DNA from: Zwartia vadi
GTDB taxonomy: Bacteria; Pseudomonadota; Gammaproteobacteria; Burkholderiales; Burkholderiaceae_B
Assembly (NCBI RefSeq): GCF_030410375.1
Contig: NZ_JAUHHE010000003.1
Coordinates: forward strand, 62,001-126,000
Reading direction: 5' to 3'
Length of the DNA stretch: 64,000 nt
This document shows, one piece after another, positions 26,230 to 35,127 of this stretch. The notes beneath the pieces were generated by a model. The model made no database searches and was not told the DNA's origin. It saw only the letters and a program-made list of their open reading frames with translations. Both the position numbers and the translations under genes were made by a program. The first letter of the stretch is position 1; every line of letters starts with the position of its first letter.

Positions 26230-27645
26230 TTATTTAAGTTCAATCTCTCGGCGCGCTGCAGACAACAGGCCAAACAGTTCAGTAGTATCGATGCTCGTGT
26301 CAAGTTGCTCGGTCAACGCGATCACGCGTTCAATCTCCGCTCCCGACAAACAAGATTCCACGACATTTCGAAACTTGTACACCACTTCCTCATGCGAAAG
26401 AGGGTTTTCAGGGCTGCCGCGACGATTCAGTATCTCGTGTTTGAACTGTCGACCATCATGCGTGGTGACCGTGACACGCGCCGCATGACGATAAGCGGGC
26501 CCCATCGCTTCGATCTCGGGATCAATGCTGGCGCGAATTCTTTTGATGAAATCCATGATCTTCGAGTCTGCCAGACGGTCTTCTGCATATTGTGCAACAA
26601 AGGCCTTTCCATCGAAACCAATCACCGCGATGCCGTAGTAAAGATTCATCTGCGCCGCCGTGACCCCCTGGGCTTTGTACTCCCAGGCGCAATGCGTGTA
26701 AGTCATCGGACTCATACCGATATCGACAAACTTCACTTCAGCGGGAGTCAGTCGATGCTCTCTTAATAAGTAGGCGAACGCGTCGAGTGCGGAATGAATG
26801 CTGGTCACGCAAGCATGAGGCTTGTAGCCGACCTTGGCCGTTTCCCACACCTGACCTAAACCATCTGTGAGTCTCGCTGCATTAGGCGAGTTGGAATACG
26901 AACTGAGATAGCCCCCATAGCCAGCTTCCAGCACATCCGTTATGCCGGTAAAGTCTTTTTTAGCAAGATAGGCTGAGTACACACCGCTTTGAGCGGCACG
27001 TCCTGAATGAAAGCGCTTGACCATCGCCCCCTCTTGCGCTGACATCAAGCCGCCAGCTTGTGAACCTGTAATGCCCAGCGCATGCTGCATTCTGGAGGCA
27101 TCAAGTTCGAGCATTTTTCCTGCGCTCGCCGCGGCGACAAAAACCCCAGAGGCGCCCTGGGGATGAAAACCCCTGAAAAACAAGCCCATGGTTGCCGCAT
27201 TCCCCACGCGGGTCCCGATTTCATAGCCCGTAGTCATTGCAGTCAAAAGCTTTCTACCACTCAAGCAGCCCATCTGCTCAGCAAGCGCCACAACGACCGG
27301 TGTTGCAATCGAACCTGCGTGCACAATTGATTCTTTGTGAATATCATCCAGCTCAAAAGCATGGCCTGCCGTTGCGTTGACTAACACTGCCCCGGCAACT
27401 GAAGTTTTCACGCCTGCCCCGAAAATAGAGGCCACCCCGCGCGCGCCTTCTTCTTCGATCATGGCCTGAACACGCTGTGTCCAAGGCAATGTAGCACCGA
27501 ACAAACAGCATCCGACGCTATCGAGAAAACTTGTCTTCATCCGCTGGATCACCTCATCAGGGATGTCACCATATTCAATTGATGCAGCAAATTCCGCCAG
27601 TGCGCGTGTTGCACCGGGTAGCAAGGGGGCAGGATGATTTTCCAT
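26230..27645 (-). CDS. MmgE/PrpD family protein (first copy)
   Basis: A 471-residue protein of the family that includes 2-methylcitrate dehydratase PrpD, cis-aconitate decarboxylase and MmgE. Seen: GHAFELDDIHKESIVHAGS with the family Asp pair, the glycine-rich GITGSQAGGLM, AMVKRFHSGRAAQSG and KVGYKPHACVTSIHSALDA. These enzymes act on tri- or dicarboxylates by dehydration or decarboxylation; the substrate cannot be fixed. It is divergent from the LysR gene and belongs by context to the catabolic island to its right rather than to the zinc genes after it. Confidence 0.85.
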   Translation of the reverse strand: MENHPAPLLPGATRALAEFAASIEYGDIPDEVIQRMKTSFLDSVGCCLFGATLPWTQRVQAMIEEEGARGVASIFGAGVKTSVAGAVLVNATAGHAFELDDIHKESIVHAGSIATPVVVALAEQMGCLSGRKLLTAMTTGYEIGTRVGNAATMGLFFRGFHPQGASGVFVAAASAGKMLELDASRMQHALGITGSQAGGLMSAQEGAMVKRFHSGRAAQSGVYSAYLAKKDFTGITDVLEAGYGGYLSSYSNSPNAARLTDGLGQVWETAKVGYKPHACVTSIHSALDAFAYLLREHRLTPAEVKFVDIGMSPMTYTHCAWEYKAQGVTAAQMNLYYGIAVIGFDGKAFVAQYAEDRLADSKIMDFIKRIRASIDPEIEAMGPAYRHAARVTVTTHDGRQFKHEILNRRGSPENPLSHEEVVYKFRNVVESCLSGAEIERVIALTEQLDTSIDTTELFGLLSAARREIELK

Positions 27646-27656
27646 CGTTTCAACAA

Positions 27657-27682
27657 ATTAGGCAGATTAGGGCAGATTAGGG
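27657..27682. repeat. Ten-base tandem repeat in the PrpD-LysR promoter region
   Basis: GGCAGATTAG occurs twice in tandem (27661-27670 and 27671-27680), flanked by ATTA and GG, so that ATTAGG recurs three times at ten-base spacing, one helical turn. It lies just upstream of the first MmgE/PrpD start, within the region shared with the LysR-type gene, and may be an operator or part of the promoter. Confidence 0.55.
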
Positions 27683-27755
27683 AACTCCCGATGCTAACGA
27701 CTGATTATTTTTGGGTCAATTCGCTAGAATAAAAATCTATTGCTGACTCGAATTC

Positions 27756-28697
27756 ATGAGTACACTGAATAGTATGCGAAACCTCAATGCTTTACTTGTT
27801 TTTGTCAAAGTTGCTGAAACACGTAGCTTTACCCTTGCAGCCCAGCGATTGGGGCTCACCTCCTCTGCGATTAGTAAATCTATAGCCAGACTGGAACAGG
27901 AGCTTGGCGTCAAACTCCTGACTCGCTCCACGCGTTTGGTCAGTCTCACTGGCGAAGGAGCAAGTTTTTTTGAGCGTTGTCGTCAGATCCTCAATGAAAT
28001 CGAGGAAGCGGAAACCGCAGTGACCGCGGCCACTGCGACACCAAAAGGTCGCCTGCGCATCCAGATGCCTGTCGGGTTTGGACGTCGAGTCATTGTTCCC
28101 AGAATGTGGGAGTTCACCCAACGCTATCCTGAGCTTAGTGTTGATATCGAGTTGAGCGACCGTCAAGTTGACTTGACCTACGAGGCCGTTGATGCAGTGA
28201 TTCAAATCGGTCCGGTTACCGATGAACGCGTCGTTTCCCACAGGCTGTGTAATCTCAGTTTTGCCGCCTATGCTTCCCCTGATTATTTGTCACAACATGG
28301 CACCCCGCAATCTCCGGACGAGCTTGATCAACACCAATGTCTGGCCTATCTTTTGCCCATGACGGGAGAGCATCGGGAATGGCGATTCACCAAAAACGGT
28401 CAAGATTTTTCAAAAGTCGTTTCCGGTGCGCTCAATATCAATAACGCTGAATCACTCATTGAAGCGGCTATCGCTGGCGCGGGCATCGTGATGGTCAGTG
28501 ACTTTATTGCTGGCAACGCCTTGCGCTCGGGCAAACTGCAGCGCATTCTGTCGGACTATGTTGTCGCGGGACCCGAAGTGTCGGTTGTCCACCTCCCTCG
28601 CAGTACCCTATCGGCAAAAGTCCGCGTGTTGGTCGACTACCTTCAAGCGCTCATCCAGGACATTGACCCTCAGACCTTGAGCAAAACAGAACCCTAA
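27756..28697 (+). CDS. LysR-type transcriptional regulator of the catabolic island
   Basis: A 313-residue LysR-family regulator. The N-terminal winged helix is clear (LLVFVKVAETRSFTLAAQRL, then LTSSAISKSIARLEQELG), followed by the effector-binding periplasmic-protein-like domain. The subgroup with NLNALLVF and RSTRLVSLT is close to the AaeR/DmlR-like set. It is divergent from the first MmgE/PrpD gene and upstream of the leaderless binding protein gene, so it probably controls both directions in response to a pathway intermediate. A start at 27774 is equally possible, as no clear ribosome binding site is seen for either. Confidence 0.85.
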   Translation: MSTLNSMRNLNALLVFVKVAETRSFTLAAQRLGLTSSAISKSIARLEQELGVKLLTRSTRLVSLTGEGASFFERCRQILNEIEEAETAVTAATATPKGRLRIQMPVGFGRRVIVPRMWEFTQRYPELSVDIELSDRQVDLTYEAVDAVIQIGPVTDERVVSHRLCNLSFAAYASPDYLSQHGTPQSPDELDQHQCLAYLLPMTGEHREWRFTKNGQDFSKVVSGALNINNAESLIEAAIAGAGIVMVSDFIAGNALRSGKLQRILSDYVVAGPEVSVVHLPRSTLSAKVRVLVDYLQALIQDIDPQTLSKTEP

Positions 28698-28751
28698 AAG
28701 CGATAAGATTCAACAAATCACTCAATAACCAACATAAGAGACAAAGACTAC

Positions 28752-29486
28752 ATGGCGACCGCGCAGCTTTCCGCTACTCAATCCAATACCCCTGCTCCTC
28801 CACACACACTCAAGGTTCTTTCAACCATGGCTTTGCGAAACGCCCTGAAAGAACTGATTCCAGTTTTTACGCAGACATCCGGGATCCACATCGATATCGA
28901 CTTTGGTGCGACAGCCCACCTCACGGAACGCATTCGCGGCGGCTCGCGTGGAGACCTCCTGCTGGCTGTCGCAGGTTCGGTTGATGCGCTGATTGAAGAA
29001 AACATTTTGGAAGCCGGGACGCGCCTGGATCTGGTGAGCTCGGACGTGGCCATGGCGGTCGCCACCAATGCGCCTGTTCCCGATATTTCAACGCAAGACA
29101 CTTTTGTTGCCACCCTGAAAGCAGCGCGCTCGATCGCCTTTTCCAAACAAGGCGCGAGCGGAATGTATTTTGCCAGTCTGATTAAACGACTGGGTCTAGA
29201 TGAAGAAGTCCGTGCCAAGGCGATCGTTCTTGCGGAAGGCCTCACGGGCGAGTTGGTTGCTAAAGGTGAAGTCGAAATTGCCGTTCAACAAATGAGCGAG
29301 CTCATGCAGGTTTCCGGCATCAATATTTTCGGGAAACTTCCGCCCGCCGTGCAGGAATCAACTATTTTTTCCGCAGGTGTTTTTAAACAAAGTGTTCAGC
29401 GTTCTGCGATTCAGAACTTTCTTGCTTTTTTACAAACACCCGCTGCGCAGCACGCCTTTCAGCAACAAGGACTCGACCCGGTATGA
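28752..29486 (+). CDS. ModA-like substrate-binding protein without signal peptide
   Basis: A 244-residue protein with the type 2 periplasmic-binding fold of ModA-like proteins: LKVLSTMALRNALKELIPVF, then FGATAHLTERIRGGSRGDLLL and the C-terminal PAAQHAFQQQGLDPV typical of that family. The N-terminus (ATAQLSATQSNTPAPPHT) is polar, with no hydrophobic signal core, so it should be cytoplasmic. No permease or ATPase gene lies near. It could be a ligand sensor, an enzyme or a carrier. Its stop overlaps the amidase start (ATGA), which ties it to the pathway. Confidence 0.75.
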   Translation: MATAQLSATQSNTPAPPHTLKVLSTMALRNALKELIPVFTQTSGIHIDIDFGATAHLTERIRGGSRGDLLLAVAGSVDALIEENILEAGTRLDLVSSDVAMAVATNAPVPDISTQDTFVATLKAARSIAFSKQGASGMYFASLIKRLGLDEEVRAKAIVLAEGLTGELVAKGEVEIAVQQMSELMQVSGINIFGKLPPAVQESTIFSAGVFKQSVQRSAIQNFLAFLQTPAAQHAFQQQGLDPV

Positions 29487-31114
29487 CGACAGATCTCCAC
29501 TACCTGACCATCGCCGAGGCAGGCAGACAAATCAAGGCTAAAAAACTGTCCCCCGTTGAATACGTCGATCATCTGAGCGCACGTGTTGACTCCCTGGACG
29601 ACCAACTGAGTGCTTTCATTACCCCGACCTTTGGGCTGGCCAGACTGCAAGCCAAGGCAGCCGAAAGTGAAATCATGGCAGGACGCTACCTCGGGCCAAT
29701 GCACGGCATTCCCTTCGGTGCCAAGGATATTTATGAGACAGCGGGCATCCTGACGACTGGCGGTTCACGCATCGGTCAGAAACACGTTCCCACACGTGAC
29801 TGCGCCGTTGTGACCAAACTGTACCAGGCAGGTGCCGTGCTGCTCGGCAAGCTGAACACGCACGAGTTCGCACATGGCGGTCCTTCGCTGGATCTTCCCT
29901 GGCCACCCGCGCGCAATCCATGGGACCTGACACGCTTTAGCGGCGGCTCCTCGAGTGGGTCAGGCGCAGCCGTGGCCGCCGGCCTTGTCGGCGCAGCGTT
30001 AGGGACAGACACGGGCGGATCCATCCGCGGGCCGGCATCTTTGTGCGGAATCGCTGGATTTATGCCGAGCTCGGGCTTAGTCAGTCGGGTAGGCGTGATG
30101 CCAAACTCGTTCACACTCGATCACTGTGGTCCGATGGCATGGACCGTTGAAGACTGCGCGCTAATGCTGCAAGCCATGGCCGGGCACGATGCCGCCGACG
30201 GCAATAGTTTTACACAGCCGATCCCTGACTATGCTGCCAGCCTCGGTCATGATCTCAAGGGCTTGCGTGTCGGTGTCTTGCGTTATGTGTGGGAAGAGGA
30301 TCTCGTGGCCAACGAGGAGCATCGTCAGGCGCTCGATCAGGCCGTCTCCATTTTCAAAAACCTCGGTGCCACGGTTCAAGACTGTCGCTTACGTCCGATG
30401 CAAGACTACATGGATGTCAAAGTCGTACTTGCAGAGACCGAGATTTTTGGCGTGCAACAACAAGGCTTGACCGAACGCCCGCACGACTATGGTCGCGATT
30501 TTCTGACACGCATTTTGCCGGCCGTCATGTTTCAATCGCTCGACTTTCTGGCCGCTACCCGCGAGCACAAACGCATGCTCGAGGAAATGAAGCCGATCTA
30601 TGAAAAATTTGATCTGCTGCTGATGCCGGGGTTTGGACCTGCACAGCCTATCACTGCGCATCGGCCGATCACTTTCTGGCGCAAACCGAATGCTCAAGTC
30701 CTGGCCAATATTACCGGAGGCCCCGCGGTATCGGTCAATTGTGGTTTTAACTCAGCCGGATTGCCCATGGGCTTGCAGATTGTGGGGGCACCGCAAGCAG
30801 ACGCGCTGGTCCTGAAAGCCGGGCATGCTTTTGAACAAGCAATCGGCTTGCACGGCAGGCGCCCCACACTGAAGCCAGGTGAAGCTGCGCCCAAGTTGGT
30901 TGCGCCGGACTTGACTCCTGACACCTCACACTGCGATGCGCAGACGCGCGATTTCGCTGCTCGCATGGCCAGCAACGCGGGTCTCAAACTCGATGATGCA
31001 CTGATGGAGGTCTTATGCGAAGCCGCGCCCCATGCTCTTGAAATGACCCGTCGTTTACGTAAAAACAGAAACTGGTTTGATGAGCCCGCGAATGTTTTTC
31101 GTTCGGGACAATAG
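29483..31114 (+). CDS. Amidase (amidase signature family)
   Basis: A 543-residue amidase signature enzyme, hydrolysing a carboxamide to acid and ammonia. The Ser-cisSer-Lys triad is recognisable: Lys in HGIPFGAKDIYET and the serines in GGSSSGSGAAVAAG and GTDTGGSIRGPASLCG. The protein is somewhat longer than typical (about 470), with an extra C-terminal region of about 60 residues after LKPGEAAPK. The first step of the island might therefore be deamidation of an amide substrate. It overlaps the upstream gene by 4 bp and precedes the lyase gene by 12 bp. Confidence 0.87.
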   Translation: MTTDLHYLTIAEAGRQIKAKKLSPVEYVDHLSARVDSLDDQLSAFITPTFGLARLQAKAAESEIMAGRYLGPMHGIPFGAKDIYETAGILTTGGSRIGQKHVPTRDCAVVTKLYQAGAVLLGKLNTHEFAHGGPSLDLPWPPARNPWDLTRFSGGSSSGSGAAVAAGLVGAALGTDTGGSIRGPASLCGIAGFMPSSGLVSRVGVMPNSFTLDHCGPMAWTVEDCALMLQAMAGHDAADGNSFTQPIPDYAASLGHDLKGLRVGVLRYVWEEDLVANEEHRQALDQAVSIFKNLGATVQDCRLRPMQDYMDVKVVLAETEIFGVQQQGLTERPHDYGRDFLTRILPAVMFQSLDFLAATREHKRMLEEMKPIYEKFDLLLMPGFGPAQPITAHRPITFWRKPNAQVLANITGGPAVSVNCGFNSAGLPMGLQIVGAPQADALVLKAGHAFEQAIGLHGRRPTLKPGEAAPKLVAPDLTPDTSHCDAQTRDFAARMASNAGLKLDDALMEVLCEAAPHALEMTRRLRKNRNWFDEPANVFRSGQ

Positions 31115-31126
31115 TATTGCAAAGGA

Positions 31127-32002
31127 ATGCACACCATGAACACAGTTAAGGCGCGGCTCGCGCGTCCGGAGATTTTGCTGGCGCCCGGAGTATATGATGC
31201 CCTCTCGGCAAGCTTGGCTGAACAGGCTGGTTTTGAGGCGTTATACCTGTCGGGTGCCTCCATCGCCTACACATCTCTGGGACGTTCGGATATTGGACTG
31301 ACCACCTACACAGAGGTCAGTGAAAAAGTGGCGCAGATCCGGGATCGGGTGCAGATCCCGCTGATCGTTGATGCGGACACAGGTTTTGGCAATGCACTCA
31401 ATACTGAACGTACTGTACGGGGTTTTGAACGCAACGGTGCCAACATCATTCAACTCGAAGACCAATCCTTTCCCAAGCGCTGCGGTCATCTTGAAGGCAA
31501 AAGCCTGGTCTCCAGCCAGGAAATGGTGGGAAAGATCAAAGCCGCCACTTCAGCGCGCCATTCAGCGGACACATTGATCATGGCGCGGACCGATGCAGTG
31601 GCTGTCGAGGGTTTCGACGCCGCGCTTGAGCGCGCCGAGCGTTACCTTGAAGCGGGTGCGGATATTTTGTTTGTCGAAGCTGTGCGCAGCGATGATCAAA
31701 TGCAAATTGTCAACAAACGCTTTGCGGCCCGCGTGCCTCTGCTTGCCAACATGGTCGAGGGGGGCAAGACTCCTGTTAAATCCGCGGAAGAATTGCAGGC
31801 GCTTGGTTATTCAATTGCCATTTTTCCCGGCGGTACCGTGCGTGCGGTCGCTCACCTGTTGCAAAACTATTACGCCAGCCTCAAGGCGACGGGCAGCACG
31901 CGTGCTTTTCAGGGCGCCATGCTTGATTTTGACGGACTGAATGCGGTGATTGGCACGCCCGAGTTGCTCGCCCGCGGCAAGCGATACGAAACCAATGAAT
32001 AA
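31127..32002 (+). CDS. Isocitrate lyase/PEP mutase family enzyme
   Basis: A 291-residue member of the isocitrate lyase/PEP mutase superfamily, likely a C-C lyase or decarboxylase acting on a 2-hydroxy or 2-oxo dicarboxylate (methylisocitrate, dimethylmalate, citramalate or oxaloacetate are the known possibilities). Seen: the catalytic loop PKRCGHLEGK with the KRCGH motif, and the Mg-binding DADTGFGN. YLSGASIAYTSLGRSDIGL is the family N-terminal segment. It has AAAGGAATG as ribosome binding site. The substrate cannot be told from sequence. Confidence 0.88.
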   Translation: MHTMNTVKARLARPEILLAPGVYDALSASLAEQAGFEALYLSGASIAYTSLGRSDIGLTTYTEVSEKVAQIRDRVQIPLIVDADTGFGNALNTERTVRGFERNGANIIQLEDQSFPKRCGHLEGKSLVSSQEMVGKIKAATSARHSADTLIMARTDAVAVEGFDAALERAERYLEAGADILFVEAVRSDDQMQIVNKRFAARVPLLANMVEGGKTPVKSAEELQALGYSIAIFPGGTVRAVAHLLQNYYASLKATGSTRAFQGAMLDFDGLNAVIGTPELLARGKRYETNE

Positions 32003-32072
32003 AAAGTCTGATTTCTATCACTAACTCTAATTTTCTCAATAGCACTGATCGAGTCACGCAAAGGATCCATTC

Positions 32073-33143
32073 ATGAAAACATATCGTATTGCCGCAATTC
32101 CCGGTGATGGCATCGGGAAAGAAGTGATTCCCGAGGGTCAAAAGGTCCTCCAAGCAATTGCGGCAAAAGACCAGTCGCTCAAATTCGAATTTGAAAGCTT
32201 TGACTGGGGCGGTGATTACTATCGCCAGCACGGCGTCATGATGCCCCACGATGGTCTTGAGGCGCTGCGAAACAAAGACGCGATCCTGTTCGGCTCCGCA
32301 GGTGATCCGCACATTCCCGATCACATCACGTTATGGGGGCTACGCCTGAAGATTTGCCAGGGTTTTGACCAATACGCCAATGTCCGCCCGACGCGCATCC
32401 TGCCCGGCATCGATGCCCCGCTCAAGCGATGCACGCCTGAGCAACTCGACTGGGTTATCGTGCGTGAAAATTCTGAAGGCGAATACTCGGGTGTGGGCGG
32501 ACGTGCGCACCAAGGCCATCCAATCGAGGTCGCGACCGATGTCAGCATGATGACACGCGCGGGGGTCGAACGCATCATGCGCTACGCCTTCACACTTGCC
32601 CGCTCCCGCCCTCGCAAGCTACTGACTGTCGTGACCAAGTCTAATGCTCAGCGTCATGCCATGGTGATGTGGGACGAGATCGCCGTTCAGATCAGCAAAG
32701 AATTTCCCGATGTGAAGTGGGACAAAGAGCTGGTGGATGCCGCGACGGCTCGTATGGTCAACCGACCCGCCACACTTGACACGATTGTTGCAACAAACCT
32801 GCATGCGGACATTTTGAGCGATCTTGCCGCCGCTCTGGCAGGCAGTCTGGGGATTGCACCAACCGGCAACATCGATCCTGAGCGCCGTTATCCCTCCATG
32901 TTTGAGCCGATTCACGGGTCTGCGTTCGACATCATGGGAAAGGGACTCGCCAATCCTATAGGCACCTTCTGGTCCGTGGTCATGATGCTGGAACACCTCG
33001 GCGAACAGGCTGCCGCCGATCGACTGATGAAAGCGATCGAAGCCGTCACAGCCAATTCTCGCTTGCATACACGCGACTTAGGCGGCTTGGCCACCACTGC
33101 GCAAGTCACGGCGGCGATTTGCGATCACTTGAACACAGCCTGA
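32073..33143 (+). CDS. Tartrate/D-malate dehydrogenase-like enzyme
   Basis: A 356-residue NAD-dependent beta-decarboxylating dehydrogenase of the isopropylmalate/tartrate dehydrogenase family. Seen: AAIPGDGIGKEVIPEG at the N-terminus, RENSEGEYSGVGGR in the substrate loop, TKSNAQRHAMVMWDEI, and EPIHGSAFDIMGKGLANPIG near the C-terminus. These features match the TtuC/DmlA branch acting on D-malate, tartrate or alkyl-malates. It could oxidise and decarboxylate a 2-hydroxy-3-substituted diacid in the island. AAAGGATCC precedes the ATG. Confidence 0.88.
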   Translation: MKTYRIAAIPGDGIGKEVIPEGQKVLQAIAAKDQSLKFEFESFDWGGDYYRQHGVMMPHDGLEALRNKDAILFGSAGDPHIPDHITLWGLRLKICQGFDQYANVRPTRILPGIDAPLKRCTPEQLDWVIVRENSEGEYSGVGGRAHQGHPIEVATDVSMMTRAGVERIMRYAFTLARSRPRKLLTVVTKSNAQRHAMVMWDEIAVQISKEFPDVKWDKELVDAATARMVNRPATLDTIVATNLHADILSDLAAALAGSLGIAPTGNIDPERRYPSMFEPIHGSAFDIMGKGLANPIGTFWSVVMMLEHLGEQAAADRLMKAIEAVTANSRLHTRDLGGLATTAQVTAAICDHLNTA

Positions 33144-33168
33144 GTGCGACTTAAATAAGGAGTACGCA

Positions 33169-33858
33169 ATGCCTGCGCGTTATGAATTACTAATTAAAGG
33201 TAACAGTTTGAGCTTTCGGGGCGGATTTTTTGGTCTGTGCAACGTTGCACTGGTCACCGCACAAGACGGCACGCGCATTTTGTTCGATACCGGCCATTAC
33301 TGTGTTCGAAAAGGCCTCATCAACGGCTTAAAAGAGCGTGGTCTGACACCAGGGGACATTGATCTGGTGTTTCTTTCGCATCTGCACTTTGATCATTGTC
33401 AAAATCTGGACTTATTTAAAGGCGTCCCAGTTGCTGTGGGCGAGACCGAATTGGGCTATGCCAAGCATCCACACCCGGATGATCTCTTTATCCCATGGAA
33501 AATCCACGAACTACTTGCTGACTTTGACCTGCGCACCCTTCCCAAGCGAGGGGTGATCGCCCCCGGCATCGAGCACTTTGAGGTTCCGGGCCATACCACA
33601 GGCTGCCAGGCCTTGCGTTTTACGCAGGAGGATGGTCGTCGGGTTGTCCTGGCCGGGGATGCCATCAAGTATCCGAAGGAAGTACTCGCTCAGGTCGGCG
33701 ATATGTGCTTTGGCTCGACCGACGACTCGCGACGCTCCATAGCAGAGATCTGCGAAGGGACGGATATCGTGGTGCCCGGACACTTTTCTGAAATTTTTCG
33801 ACGAAACGGCAGCTGGATCTGGGACGAACCTCCTTCGATCGAACTGATATTGAGATAG
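33169..33858 (+). CDS. MBL-fold metallo-hydrolase
   Basis: A 229-residue metallo-beta-lactamase-fold enzyme. The metal motif HLHFDHCQN is complete, and further ligands are found in VPGHTTGCQ, LAGDAIKYP and VPGHFSEIF. Short size and layout resemble the N-acyl homoserine lactonase/lactonase group, so a lactone or a thioester could be hydrolysed here. In context, a lactone-opening or thioesterase step of the island is plausible but not shown. AAGGAG precedes the ATG. It follows the dehydrogenase gene by 25 bp. Confidence 0.85.
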   Translation: MPARYELLIKGNSLSFRGGFFGLCNVALVTAQDGTRILFDTGHYCVRKGLINGLKERGLTPGDIDLVFLSHLHFDHCQNLDLFKGVPVAVGETELGYAKHPHPDDLFIPWKIHELLADFDLRTLPKRGVIAPGIEHFEVPGHTTGCQALRFTQEDGRRVVLAGDAIKYPKEVLAQVGDMCFGSTDDSRRSIAEICEGTDIVVPGHFSEIFRRNGSWIWDEPPSIELILR

Positions 33859-33960
33859 ATTGAAATAGATTTAGGCAAGGACACCTTCGTCAGGGACATG
33901 GGGTGGATGAATTCATGACATAATTTTGGGAGGACAAACCACTCAAAAAGCAAACCAAAA

Positions 33961-35127
33961 ATGTCTGAGTCTACGCAGCAGGAAAATGCCCCTACCGGAC
34001 CGTTTGCCGGTCTGGTGGTGATCGAATTAGGAAATAGTGTTGCCGCCCCTTTTGCCGGACAAATTCTTGGCGAATTCGGTGCGCGAGTGATCAAAATCGA
34101 AAAATCAGATGGCGATGACGCACGTCGTTGGGGCCCTCCTTTCTGGGAAGGCGCCTCCCCCTTTTTTCAGGCTTTGAATCGCAACAAAAAGTCCGTTGTC
34201 TGTGATTTGCGCGACCCACAGCAGCTTGAGGAGCTGCGTCAGTTCATCTGTGATCATGCTGATATCGTGATTCAAAATCTGCGGCCGGGTCATGTGGAAA
34301 AGCTCGGACTCGACGCTGAAAGCCTCATGGCTAAACAGCCTCGACTCATCTATTGCAATCTGGGTGCCTTTGGCAAAGTTGGTCCGCTCAAGGATCGTCC
34401 GGGTTATGACCCGCTCATGCAGGCATTTGGTGGCATTATGAGCACGACCGGCGAGCCTGGCCGTCCTGCCGTACGTGTGGGTGCATCGATCGTTGACATG
34501 GGCACCGGGATGTGGGGGGTCATTGGGATTTTGAGCGCTTTGCTCGAACGTCAACAATCTGGTGCGGGCAAAGTCATCGATGTCTCCCTCTACGAGACTG
34601 CGACAACCTGGGTATCGCTACTTGCCGCACAATACCTTTCAAACGGAGAGGTAGCCGCCAAACAGGGCTCCGGCGCGTCGGGCATTGTGCCCTACAAAGG
34701 ATATCTCACCAGCGATGGCGAGTTGGTGATCGCCGCGGGAAGTGATGCGCTGTTTAAAGCCTTATCCAATACAGTCGGTCATCCCGAGTGGGCAACAGAT
34801 TCACGCTTTATTGATAATCCGCATCGGGTCGAACATCAAACCGAACTCTACGGCATGCTCGACGCCATTATTGCCACGCAACCCACTGATTATTGGGTCA
34901 GCCGACTCGAAGCTGCTGGCGTTCCGTGTGCGCCCGTGAACAATCTGGCTCAAATGGTCGCGCACCCTCAAACGGAAGCGCTGGGTTTGATGCAAAACGT
35001 ACCAGGTACGGGTATGCGCTTTATCGGACTCCCTATCAGCTTTAATGGCATCAGACCAAAACCCTATGCCGCGCCACCCAAACTCGGCGAACATACCGAA
35101 CTGCTCTCTAAAAGGAAGACAAAATGA
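33961..35127 (+). CDS. CaiB/BaiF family CoA-transferase (first copy)
   Basis: A 388-residue family III CoA-transferase, moving CoA between carboxylic acids without ATP. Seen: LVVIELGNSVAAPFAGQILG, ARVIKIEKSDGDDARRWG, FQALNRNKKSVVCDLRDP and RPGYDPLMQAFGG with the catalytic Asp. It would activate the acid made upstream as its CoA ester. It overlaps the enoyl-CoA hydratase gene by 4 bp, and the gap before it (102 bp) is the largest within the run, so a second promoter there is possible. Confidence 0.9.
   Translation: MSESTQQENAPTGPFAGLVVIELGNSVAAPFAGQILGEFGARVIKIEKSDGDDARRWGPPFWEGASPFFQALNRNKKSVVCDLRDPQQLEELRQFICDHADIVIQNLRPGHVEKLGLDAESLMAKQPRLIYCNLGAFGKVGPLKDRPGYDPLMQAFGGIMSTTGEPGRPAVRVGASIVDMGTGMWGVIGILSALLERQQSGAGKVIDVSLYETATTWVSLLAAQYLSNGEVAAKQGSGASGIVPYKGYLTSDGELVIAAGSDALFKALSNTVGHPEWATDSRFIDNPHRVEHQTELYGMLDAIIATQPTDYWVSRLEAAGVPCAPVNNLAQMVAHPQTEALGLMQNVPGTGMRFIGLPISFNGIRPKPYAAPPKLGEHTELLSKRKTK

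Noticed and set aside
26213..26238. AATAATGATC stretch before the DUF1007 gene as a second Zur box
   Set aside because: It shares only a short core with the zur dyad and is not an inverted repeat.
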